This document shows positions 34,378 to 42,077 of a stretch of DNA of 64,000 bases, piece after piece. This stretch comes from Natroniella sulfidigena. Its GTDB lineage: Bacteria; Bacillota; Halanaerobiia; Halobacteroidales; Halobacteroidaceae. Numbering within the stretch: the stretch's first letter is position 1; each line of letters opens with the position of its first letter. The stretch is taken from NCBI RefSeq assembly GCF_023223645.1, contig NZ_JALKBY010000013.1, forward strand, positions 27,349-91,348. The letters are read 5' to 3'. The notes below the pieces were generated by a model, which made no database searches, was not told the DNA's origin, and saw only the letters and a program-made list of their open reading frames with translations. Made by a program: the position numbers and the translations under genes.

Positions 34378-36007
34378 TTTCATACCCTCTCAACATTGCA
34401 ATTATTTTTTCTACACTCTTTTGATAAGTTGCATATTCTAATTGTTTTTCTGCATCTTTTAGATAATCAGGTCTATCCATTATCTCTACTTCATTACAAT
34501 AATTATATAAATCTATTAAAGCAGCTTTTATATTAAGATCACTACCAATAATTTTAGGTAAGATCTTTTGACAAATTTGATAGTCAAAAGCTAATTCTTC
34601 ATTTAATAAACTCATCTTATGATTTTCTAGCATATAAAATACTATCTCATCCCTAGTTCTATAAGCAAAGTGATAATTATACTTCTTTAATATTTGATTT
34701 ATTTCTTCAACCTTTTGATTAATCTCTTTAACATATCCCTTATCTTCTTTTAAAGCATCTTGAATTGTTAAAAATGACTGCTTTAAAAATTGATTTGCAG
34801 CAGTTTCCACTTCGACTCCTTCTTTAATAAAATCTAATCTTGATAAATTTACATCTGTAAATTCAATACTATTAGTCCTATCTAAGACCTTATTACTGAA
34901 ACCAAAGGTAGTATCATCCATATTTACTGTTCCTATTACATATAAATTTTCTGGTATATATAAATCTTCATATTCTGATTCAGTGAGATTATTAATTAAT
35001 TGATCTGTCTTAATTTGCCCTTCTTCTCTTCTTTTAGATTCAATTAGACTTAAATAATCACTGAAATAATACTCTATTCGGGCCAAGTTCATCTCATCTA
35101 AGCAAACAAAATATGGCTTATCTTTATTATTAATAGCTTCTACAATTACCTCTGTCAATTCTCCTGGAATGAATTCATCCTTTATATTTTTATATCCTAT
35201 TAATTCCGCTGCATCGTTCCAATTAGGTTTTACAGAAACCATTTTAAAGCGATTATTTTTAGTCGTAGCTCCCACAGCTTCAGCAAAGATACGAACCAGT
35301 TTAGATTTTCCTGTCCCACTAATTCCAGATAAGATTACAAATGATTTTGTCTTTAAGGATAAATAAAAATTAGCAATCTCTTCATAAGAGTAGATATAGC
35401 CTTTGGATAATATGTATTTATGAATCTTATTAATGTAGTTTTTATAATCTTCTATTTCTTCTACCTCCTCTAACTCATCATCTTTAGCAATAGAGTTATC
35501 CATTGCCGTAATAGCATCATCTATGCTATTGAATTTTGACAATAAGTTATTTAATTTAGTGTTACTAATATAAGAAAACCCCTGTGGAGTAAAATTAGGA
35601 GAATAATCAACTGCTTCATTAAATGTTGATAAGTCAATATCTACGTCCTTTAATATTTCAACAAGGAAAATATATTCCCAGGTTTCTCCATTTGAATTTG
35701 TACCCCAAGCTTCTTCAGCTAGCTCTCTATTTTGAATTTTACCTGTCACTTTACCATACTTTATAAAATTTTGATTACTACCATATATTAAAAACCTATC
35801 ACCTTTATCTAACCTTTCCCAGTTACTAATATTACTACTTCCTGGGGTTGCTCCCCACATCTTTATTTTTTTAGAATACCCCAATTCCTTTAATGCTTCA
35901 TCATCTATAAGGTGAAAATAATTTTCTAAAGGAAAATCATTTTCAATTGTATCTTCAAGATGTTTTTGAGCAGCAGAATTGCTAGCTGTAAAATAAAATA
36001 GCTTCAT
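34352..36007 (-). CDS. EVE-McrB: modified-base reader fused to McrB-type AAA+ GTPase
   Basis: 551 residues. Residues 1-120 look like an EVE/PUA-like reader (KMWGATPGSSNISNWERLDKGDRFLIYG). Residues ~215-480 are the AAA+ domain with Walker A GISGTGKS (228-235), the VKPNWNDAAELIGY block, Walker B VCLDEMN (~302-307) and the McrB signature as IGTVNMDD (358-365), where Val replaces the usual Met. EVE domains read modified bases, so this is inferred to be the sensor and motor of a modification-dependent restriction system. ATG follows AAGGAGGAGG. First gene of the operon. Confidence 0.9.
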   Translation of the reverse strand: MKLFYFTASNSAAQKHLEDTIENDFPLENYFHLIDDEALKELGYSKKIKMWGATPGSSNISNWERLDKGDRFLIYGSNQNFIKYGKVTGKIQNRELAEEAWGTNSNGETWEYIFLVEILKDVDIDLSTFNEAVDYSPNFTPQGFSYISNTKLNNLLSKFNSIDDAITAMDNSIAKDDELEEVEEIEDYKNYINKIHKYILSKGYIYSYEEIANFYLSLKTKSFVILSGISGTGKSKLVRIFAEAVGATTKNNRFKMVSVKPNWNDAAELIGYKNIKDEFIPGELTEVIVEAINNKDKPYFVCLDEMNLARIEYYFSDYLSLIESKRREEGQIKTDQLINNLTESEYEDLYIPENLYVIGTVNMDDTTFGFSNKVLDRTNSIEFTDVNLSRLDFIKEGVEVETAANQFLKQSFLTIQDALKEDKGYVKEINQKVEEINQILKKYNYHFAYRTRDEIVFYMLENHKMSLLNEELAFDYQICQKILPKIIGSDLNIKAALIDLYNYCNEVEIMDRPDYLKDAEKQLEYATYQKSVEKIIAMLRGYENGFTSYWV

Positions 36008-36436
36008 TTTAATCTTCCTCCTCCTTGCTAAAAACCGACCATAAAATAATTTATAAATAAATTATATCTCATCACTCACTTAGAATTGAATCAGTTATCT
36101 AAAAAAAATAAAGTTCTAATTACTCTTTATCTCACTCTAAATTATCATTTTTTGATAAAAAATTAAATCTTACCAAATATTATCTTGTGTTAGTTTATCT
36201 TTTCTATACTTCTATTAAAACCCCTCCTGCAAATCAATATAAATAAGCCTACCTTACTTATTATAGAATTGATTTAAAATAATCGCCCTAGCAGTAGTTC
36301 CTAGCTTGGCCCCAGTCGCACCCTACTATTAGATCACCTTTCTATTCTTTTAACTCTCTCCTAAACAATTTAAGTAATATTATTAACAACGATAAAATAT
36401 TATTAGGTAAGTACTTATTACAAGGGAAGGAATCTT
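36008..36436. other. Intergenic region with ylbJ-unit leader and a short remnant
   Basis: From about 36365 this is the leader of the truncated ylbJ unit. On the minus strand 36254-36316 is open and would read ATGAKLGTTARAIILNQFYNK before a stop, like the tail of a lost gene; the family is not recognised. The remainder is AT-rich with no gene seen. Confidence 0.5.
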
Positions 36437-36871
36437 TTGGAAACAGAGCTCAATAAAAAAATCATAAATCTCAAAGCCTTAATTGCAATCTTTGTCACCA
36501 TTTCACTGGTTATTTATTCCGAACAGGCATTCGAAGCAGCAGTTAATGGCTTACATACTTGGTGGAAGATCGTCTTCCCTGCCCTATTACCTTTTTTCAT
36601 TATCGCTGAGATCTTGATGGGATTAGGTGTAGTTCACTTCATGGGTGCCTTACTAGAACCATTAATGCGACCAATTTTTAAGGTTCCAGGAATTGGAGCC
36701 TTTGCAGTAGCTATGGGCCTAGCCTCCGGCTATCCGATCGGGGCCAAAATCACAGGGAAGTTGAGACGAGAAAAGCTATGTACTCAAGTAGAAGGAGAGC
36801 GATTAGTCTCTTTTGCTAACACTGCCGATCCGCTCTTTATGGTAGGTTCAGTAGCTCCGGGAACATCATGA
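36437..36871 (+). pseudogene. ylbJ: Truncated ylbJ (N-terminal ~145 residues), copy 1
   Basis: TTG start 6 bases after GGAAGG. The 144 residues are the N-terminal part of YlbJ, a sporulation integral membrane protein of ~400 residues, with GLHTWWKIVFPALLPFFI, LEPLMRPIFKVPGIGAFAVAMGLASGYPIGAK and GERLVSFANTADPLFMVG. The frame stops at PGTS* exactly where a terminator begins, and the remaining two thirds are absent. Copy 2 at 51862-52296 differs at very few residues and stops at the same codon, so the truncated form was duplicated as such. The coding sequence is well preserved, so expression as a short membrane protein is possible. Confidence 0.85.
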
Positions 36872-36876
36872 TATAA

Positions 36877-36916
36877 AAAATTGGTCAGCTATTTATTCAA
36901 TATGCTGACCAATTTT
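36877..36916 (+). terminator. Terminator of truncated ylbJ unit, copy 1
   Basis: AAAATTGGTCAGC pairs with GCTGACCAATTTT around a 14-nt loop, followed by a T-rich tract. The same hairpin closes the unit at 52302 and derivatives b and c. Confidence 0.85.
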
Positions 36917-37103
36917 TATTTTGTATAGTAAGTTTTAGAAAAATTCAAATATTTAGTTCTACTTTGAAGCCATAAATTTACTCGTTTATTTGTCTATGTT
37001 AACTAGGCTCTTGTCCAAAAAAACATAAGGTAGATTGAACACATAACCATCCAATTCTCTCTACTAATAGCCTATTACAATTTTTAAAAGAGCTCCCCCC
37101 TTG

Positions 37104-37262
37104 TTATTTTCTATTGACTCCCTCACTATTTAATAAAACATTAGGAAATAGATCACTAGCTAAACCAATTAATAAATATTTTAAAAAGATCATTGAGGTA
37201 GCTCCAAACTCTTTCCACGGGCCAACATCTGCAACAATATTTAAAGCAGCCAACTCCCAAGG
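37104..37262 (-). pseudogene. C-terminal remnant of an unrecognised membrane protein
   Basis: On the minus strand an open stretch of ~52 codons begins after an in-frame stop and ends at TAA (37104). It would read IVADVGPWKEFGATSMIF then KYLLIGLASDLFPNVLL, which looks like natural protein with a transmembrane helix, but no start or ribosome site exists. Family unknown. Confidence 0.4.
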
Positions 37263-37290
37263 TTAGTACAAAGTTGGGCCGAAATAAAAA

Positions 37291-37315
37291 AGCCAGATCT
37301 GTTTAAGATCTGACT
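37291..37315 (-). terminator. Terminator of the lipoprotein gene
   Basis: AGCCAGATCT pairs with AGATCTGACT, with a T run on the minus strand, 37 bases beyond the lipoprotein stop. Confidence 0.8.
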
Positions 37316-37351
37316 GGGCGTTTGGGTTGGCCCGGCATATCAAAATATTTA

Positions 37352-38023
37352 TCATTCCTCAATTTCTCTATTACCATAGGTTTCTAACTCAAATATCCTT
37401 TCAAAATCTTCCCCTATAGTCTCTTGCTTAATCAAACCTACATTCTTAGCATAATAATGATAAGTCTCATTATTATCTTCCTCATTAAGAGAAGTAACCC
37501 TTACTTGAATTACATCATAAAATGTTCCAGCGGGGACTGTTATAATTTCATCAGTAGCAACAATTTCTCGTTGTTGATCATTTGTTTCCCAAGTAGCTCC
37601 TTCTTCAAGTGGTTGTTGTAAGATTAATTCTTGAACCTCAGGCTCTTCCTCTAATTCTTCAATTAAATTATCTTCTTCATAGAACTCAGCTTCTTCAATT
37701 ATTTTTCCTATTTGCTCTTCTTGAACTGCATAAACCAAAACTATATTTGTACCAGTACCTTTATCTAAGATTTGAACATAAGGCTCTTCAGTGAACATAA
37801 TTTCTCGTTCTAAAGAAGGATGAATTGGCCCCTCACCACTAAAATCATAGATCATTCCTTCTTGCATAGGTAAATAAGCTTTTAAATTAACCTCTTCTAC
37901 TTCTTGTTCCTGCTCCTCTTGCTGGGGAGGAGGTTCTTGTTCTCCTTCAGCAGGAGCACATCCACCTATTATTAATGATATTGTCAAAATGATTAATAGT
38001 AAGATTAATATTTTTTTATTAAT
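37352..38023 (-). CDS. Lipoprotein, apparently starting at ATT
   Basis: A 223-residue protein if read from ATT at 38021-38023, which lies 7 bases after GGAGGG-type ribosome site sequence. That start gives a textbook lipoprotein signal (NKKILILLLIILTISLIIGGC, lipobox IGGC). The first TTG in frame (37987) would give only nine residues before the Cys and no positive charges. After a Pro/Glu/Gln linker there is an all-beta domain of ~165 residues with VPAGTFYDVIQVRVTS, as in several Firmicutes wall lipoproteins of unknown role. Acidic. Its decayed copy is at 8322. Start codon ATG to ATT is inferred as a substitution. Confidence 0.75.
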   Translation of the reverse strand: MNKKILILLLIILTISLIIGGCAPAEGEQEPPPQQEEQEQEVEEVNLKAYLPMQEGMIYDFSGEGPIHPSLEREIMFTEEPYVQILDKGTGTNIVLVYAVQEEQIGKIIEEAEFYEEDNLIEELEEEPEVQELILQQPLEEGATWETNDQQREIVATDEIITVPAGTFYDVIQVRVTSLNEEDNNETYHYYAKNVGLIKQETIGEDFERIFELETYGNREIEE

Positions 38024-38136
38024 TTCCCTTCCCTCCTAAGAAAATTTATAGCAGAACATTCTTTATTTTATCACATTACAAAAAAATCATGTACTCGAAA
38101 ATAAATTAAATCATTAATAATAAGATCAATCTCTAA

Positions 38137-38850
38137 TTAGGTTGGTATATCAATAATTTGACCAGCTGTAATTATATCAGGATCTGGTATTGCAGGGTTA
38201 AAATTAATTAATTCTGTAGAAGTCAGATTAAATTGATTAGCTATAGAAACTATTGTATCTCCAGGTTGAACTACATACTCAATAGGGCGTGGAGTTTCTG
38301 GAGGAGCAGTACGTGGAATAATTAATATCTGTCCAGCAAATATTCGATCATGATCCGGAATCTGTGGGTTTACTAAAATTAACTCTTCTACTGTTACATC
38401 AAAACGACTTGCTATAACAGCAAGAACATCGCCTGGTTCTACTATATATTCAAAAAAATTCAACATAGGTAAAGGTTCCACATCTGCTACTGGAATAGTA
38501 TATATCCGTCCAGGGTATATAACTGTAGGATTAATCTCAAGTATTTCATCTACTGTTATATTAACAATCTCAGCAATATCATCTAAAAGAACTCCAGGTT
38601 GAACTACATACCCTACAAACTCTTCTGATGAATCATCAGGAAAACCAACTGTCGGAATCCTTAAGATTTGCCCTGGAAATATTAAATTTGGATCAGGAAT
38701 TGCGGGAGTAGCTAACATTATATCTTCAACAGTAACACCAAACTGTGTCGCTATTGTAGAAAATGTATCATTTGGTTGAACCACATAGTGAAGATAATCT
38801 ATAGGAAATTGCTCTGGTGTTTGATCTGGCACACCTTTATAAACATCCAT
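38137..38850 (-). CDS. Four-LysM protein, spore-coat/cortex type, no signal peptide
   Basis: 237 residues. Four LysM domains at about 20-66, 79-121, 130-178 and 189-236, each opening like YVVQPGDTIVSIANQF and closing like AGQIIDIPT. No signal peptide or catalytic domain is present. In spore formers such proteins often bind cortex or forespore surfaces, as SafA and YaaH-like proteins do. That role is an inference. ATG follows GAAGGAGTG. Transcribed toward the lipoprotein gene, 113 bases away. Confidence 0.85.
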   Translation of the reverse strand: MDVYKGVPDQTPEQFPIDYLHYVVQPNDTFSTIATQFGVTVEDIMLATPAIPDPNLIFPGQILRIPTVGFPDDSSEEFVGYVVQPGVLLDDIAEIVNITVDEILEINPTVIYPGRIYTIPVADVEPLPMLNFFEYIVEPGDVLAVIASRFDVTVEELILVNPQIPDHDRIFAGQILIIPRTAPPETPRPIEYVVQPGDTIVSIANQFNLTSTELINFNPAIPDPDIITAGQIIDIPT

Positions 38851-38933
38851 AGATATTTCACTCCTTCCATTTTATTACTATCTTATGAGATTAGATAGGG
38901 AAAGGTTACCATAGATAATCAATTAGCTTTTCA

Positions 38934-38966
38934 TAAAAAAATCCCCCTAGTATTAATACTAGGGGG
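38934..38966 (-). terminator. Terminator of (truncated) five-LysM gene, copy B
   Basis: CCCCCTAGTATTAATACTAG-type perfect hairpin (38943-38966) with a T run on the minus strand; copy of the one at 8612. Confidence 0.85.
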
Positions 38967-39003
38967 CAATTAAAATTGGGAGGTCAATAATCTCAACAAT
39001 CTA

Positions 39004-39294
39004 TTAATTATAATCAGTTGTAATCCATCTTGTTTTACTATCTTCATCCAAAGAAATTATAATAGTAGTTCCCTCAGCTAATTTTTCATTAGCATCTTCT
39101 AAATAATTCGCTTCAAGAATAGAGCGATTTGTTATACTATTTTCGTAAGAAAGATCAAAGATATACTCTCCACCCTCTGCAACTTCATAGATCTTATGCT
39201 CAGCAAAGAAGGCTGGATTAACAGGCATCAATATCTTTTGACCTGCAATTACATCTTCATCTTCCTCTAATTGATTAATTCTTCTTAATATATC
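39004..39294 (-). pseudogene. 5'-truncated copy of five-LysM gene
   Basis: The last ~97 codons of the five-LysM gene at 8681 are present almost unchanged. At about 39294 the match jumps to the intergenic leader equivalent to 9750, removing the signal peptide and first three repeats plus the promoter-proximal bases. Only an ATG internal to a repeat remains. The intact copy is at 8681-9688. Confidence 0.9.
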
Positions 39295-39451
39295 TTTAGA
39301 GCAATGGTAAAGTTAGTGTCTAGTATTTAAAAGATTCATAAAATCAATGATAATGGTAAATCAATTAAAATTTATCACCTATAAATATCACTTATTTCTG
39401 ATAAAATAAACAATAAGTATTAAAAACTTTGTTCTATTGAAAGGAGAAAAC

Positions 39452-40270
39452 ATGAAATCAAATTACTTTATCGGAATAACTTTATTATTAGTATTTCTTC
39501 TTTTTGGCTTTACTTTAGGACAATTAGGGGTTATAACAATTCCTAATAACAATGTAGAAGATGAGAATGATATTACAGAAAATCAAAATATCTCAGAGGA
39601 AGGACTAGATGAGGAATTAGATAATTTACAAGAAATAATGGAACAACAAACAGAAAAATATCCAGACACTTTCTTTCTTGATAAACCAACAGAAGAAAAA
39701 GTAATTGCCCTTACCTTTGATGATGGCCCAGAACATATAAATACACCAGAACTTTTAGACCTCTTTAAAGAAGAAGATATTAAAGCTACCTTCTTTGTTC
39801 TCGGTCAAAATGTAAAACAATTCCCTGAAATTGCACAACGCATGGTAGAAGAAGGACACCAAATTGCTAATCACTCTTGGGATCATGATAATTTTAAAGA
39901 ATTAAGCAATGAAGATGTATTACATGAGCAAATAATACCAACATCAGAAGCAATTGAGAAAGTTACAGGGGTTTACCCTACAATCATCAGACCACCATTT
40001 GGTGCTATGAATGATGAAACTATCGAATTTTTAGGATATCAAGGTTGGAAGATAGTTAACTGGTCAGTTGATAGCTTTGACTGGCATTATGCTGAAGATA
40101 CCCATGAAGAGATCGTAGGACAAGTAGAAAGACATTACCACCCAGGAGGAATTATACTACTGCATAATGGTGTTATGCATAAACAAACTGTTGAAGCTAT
40201 GCCTGAAATAATCGAGTTATTACGAGAAGAAGGATATAAATTTAAGACTGTTGATGAATTACTCTTTTAA
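39452..40270 (+). CDS. Membrane-anchored polysaccharide deacetylase (NodB domain)
   Basis: 272 residues from the ATG at 39452 after AAAGGAG; a TTG five codons earlier overlaps that site. One N-terminal membrane helix (MKSNYFIGITLLLVFLLFGF) anchors an external CE4 domain. Catalytic motifs: TFDDGPE (motif 1), HQIANHSWDHDNF (metal His pair HSxxH), RPPFGAMN (motif 3), WSVDSFDWH and LLHNG. It removes acetyl groups from peptidoglycan or another N-acetylated glycan. It is divergent from the LysM remnant, as its deleted copy at 9877 is from the intact LysM gene. Confidence 0.92.
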   Translation: MKSNYFIGITLLLVFLLFGFTLGQLGVITIPNNNVEDENDITENQNISEEGLDEELDNLQEIMEQQTEKYPDTFFLDKPTEEKVIALTFDDGPEHINTPELLDLFKEEDIKATFFVLGQNVKQFPEIAQRMVEEGHQIANHSWDHDNFKELSNEDVLHEQIIPTSEAIEKVTGVYPTIIRPPFGAMNDETIEFLGYQGWKIVNWSVDSFDWHYAEDTHEEIVGQVERHYHPGGIILLHNGVMHKQTVEAMPEIIELLREEGYKFKTVDELLF

Positions 40271-40324
40271 ATTTAATTCTCAAAAAACTATTATTGGAGG
40301 AAATTATTATGCTCCTACATTACA

Positions 40325-40515
40325 ATAATAAATTGAACTAATTTCATCCAAAAGCCCTTACTCAACTTCAATCAAACTATTTATTATTAGGTAATTACTT
40401 ATTACAATGGAGAAAATCTTTTGGGATTTAAAAAATGGTGATACAGTAGCTATGGTTACATTATTATATAAAAACTGATCAGCTATTTATTCAATATGCT
40501 GACCAATTTTTATTT
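40325..40515 (+). repeat. Internally deleted ylbJ unit, derivative b
   Basis: The left arm (40325-40425) matches 51733-51862 with a gap, including TAATAAATTGAACTAATTTC and TTATTAGGTAA, up to TTTTGGG. It then jumps to the end of the truncated coding part and the common terminator (AAAACTGATCAGC... GCTGACCAATTTT, 40468-40513). It directly abuts the ribosome site of the ferritin-like gene. Confidence 0.8.
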
Positions 40516-40533
40516 TATAGGGAGGTGAACAAT

Positions 40534-40974
40534 ATAGATAATAATCAAAGTATAGAAAAGTTAAATGAACTTCTAAAAGGAGAGAAGATGGCGGCTAATA
40601 TTTATGAAGAAACAAAAGGGTTACAGGGAGATTCACAGGTAAAAGATTTCCTAGAAGATTTTGCCCAGGATCATCATAGGCATGCTCAGCAGTTAGAAAA
40701 GAGAATAAATCAATTAGGTGGTAATCCCAACGAAAATATAGGTATGTCGGGAGTAATGGCAAATATGATGGCAAAGTTAAATGCAATACGCGGGCCAAAG
40801 CATCTGCTTAATCAAATTTATAAAGGAGAATCCATGGGTGTTAAAGCTTATGAAGAAAGAATAAATGACTTAGATCCTCTAAGTCAAGAGATTGTACAGG
40901 AACTAATAAAAGAGGATAAGGAGCATTTAAGAAAGTTTGAAGCGAGGGTCGATGAAGAAAGAAGAGAAAGTTAA
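40534..40974 (+). CDS. Ferritin-like protein (DUF2383 type), apparent ATA start
   Basis: 146 residues if read from ATA at 40534-40536, which is 8 bases after GGGAGG and gives DNNQSIEKLNELLKGEK as N-terminus. The first standard start in frame is a GTG at 40525 that overlaps the ribosome site. It is a four-helix protein with paired Glu/His (GEKMAANIYEE, DFAQDHHRHAQQLE, KGESMGVKAYEE, IKEDKEHLRKFE) that could hold a di-iron site. Function unknown, possibly iron or oxidative stress. A relic of its 3' end lies at 4983, and a 36-bp palindromic terminator follows. Confidence 0.75.
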   Translation: MDNNQSIEKLNELLKGEKMAANIYEETKGLQGDSQVKDFLEDFAQDHHRHAQQLEKRINQLGGNPNENIGMSGVMANMMAKLNAIRGPKHLLNQIYKGESMGVKAYEERINDLDPLSQEIVQELIKEDKEHLRKFEARVDEERRES

Positions 40975-40984
40975 AAAAATAAAA

Positions 40985-41020
40985 AAGAAGTTGAAGTAAA
41001 TATATTTACTTCAACTTCTT
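40985..41020. terminator. 36-bp perfect palindrome, repeat copy 3
   Basis: AAGAAGTTGAAGTAAATA and its exact complement, 11 bases after the ferritin-like stop, followed by TTTT. It serves as terminator for that gene and possibly, from the other strand, for the VOC gene at 41049. Confidence 0.85.
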
Positions 41021-41048
41021 TTGAATATGAAAAATATATTTAAAACCT

Positions 41049-41408
41049 TTAATTCTGTTCTACAAACTGAATCCTAACACCATTAGGATCTTTCACAAAG
41101 AAGAACCTAATATTAGGAACAGGTTGAAATGGGCCAACTACCTCCAACCCTTCATCTTCAACAAACTCAAGCTGCTCATCAAGAGACTCCACTTCAAAAC
41201 CTAAAGAAATTCCCTCTGGATTATCAGCAGCCTCTTTATTAGGATCAGAGATTAATTCAACCTTAGTCTCACCACTACCTAGAAAAGCAATCTCAATTTC
41301 CTCTTCAATTGTAAACTCCTGACTTATTTCAAGTCTTACAATCTTTTGATAAAAATACAAAGACTCTTCCATATCCTCCACTGTAATAGTACACCAATTA
41401 AATTTTAT
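41049..41408 (-). pseudogene. VOC/glyoxalase-fold gene, second copy with ATG changed to ATA
   Basis: The coding sequence aligns with the 13243 gene along its whole length (about 110 of 119 residues the same). The leader, including GGAGGAATA, is also shared. At the position of the start codon (41406-41408) this copy has ATA. In-frame alternatives are GTG at residue 10 and ATG at residue 13, both without a ribosome site and inside the first beta strand. Other changes are conservative and no stop or frameshift occurs, so it is either newly silenced or translated from ATA at low level. Confidence 0.75.
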
Positions 41409-41706
41409 ACTATATTCCTCCCCCTAATTATACCTACTTTAACTTCTTTATTCCATAATTTAACTTATATTCATATTCTATAGTAAAAGAGTTATATTAT
41501 CAACTCAGAATAAATTGAATCTATTTATTTAACATTACAAAACAACTCCTAAAATCCCTTAAAATTTGCTCCTTTAAACTTTCATGTATAGCCCTTCTGC
41601 TTTTCATTTTAGCTTTGATCTATTTCTATTAAATGTATAAATTGCTTTTCCTAATATCAAGCTATAGATATAGCAAGATTTATAACTAAAAGAAAGGAAG
41701 AATATC
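41409..41706. other. Intergenic, nothing recognised
   Basis: AT-rich spacer between the VOC copy and the small membrane protein gene. No gene, hairpin or repeat of note was seen. Confidence 0.5.
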
Positions 41707-41949
41707 ATGGAAATTCAAACATTGATCAATTTTTTCATGTGGTCTACCATCCTCAACGTAGGCTTACTAATCCTTTCAATTCCAATCTTTACGCTCACTG
41801 CTGATTACATATATAAACTACATAACAACTGGTTTCCTATGGCACGAGAAACATTCAATGTATTAATCTACTCCCTCATCGGCATCTATAAGATCATCAT
41901 CTTTGTCTTTAGTCTAGTACCCTGGCTAGCCTTGATAATAATCAGTTAA
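41707..41949 (+). CDS. Small membrane protein, DUF6868-like
   Basis: 80 residues with two hydrophobic helices (about 7-30 and 48-78) and a central YKLHNNWFPMARETFN stretch, the pattern of the DUF6868 inner-membrane family, whose function is unknown. ATG follows AAAGGAAG. Free-standing, codirectional with the ABC genes that follow. Confidence 0.75.
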   Translation: MEIQTLINFFMWSTILNVGLLILSIPIFTLTADYIYKLHNNWFPMARETFNVLIYSLIGIYKIIIFVFSLVPWLALIIIS

Positions 41950-42077
41950 GGAATAATTAAAAAGCAGTCCACAATTCAACCCTATCTAATAATCAATCGA
42001 GTTATTCCTTTTATTTTGACCCGCTTTTGTTCTTGAACTGTTAATTATTAATTCTTCAAAGGGGGGGGAGTGCTATA

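Larger units (their letters stand above)
36917..37351. other. Intergenic region of remnants
   Basis: Contains the right edge of the ylbJ unit (to about 36965), the short repeat shared with 23691 (36998-37020), a membrane-protein tail remnant on the minus strand (37104-37262) and the terminator of the lipoprotein gene (37291-37315). Confidence 0.6.

Noticed and set aside
37104..37262. Transposase remnant between ylbJ unit and lipoprotein gene
   Set aside because: The readable remnant looks like a membrane protein tail, without DDE or other transposase motifs.
39004..39231. Separate 75-residue gene at 39004-39231
   Set aside because: It is the untouched 3' end of the five-LysM gene; its apparent ATG is internal to a repeat and has no ribosome site.
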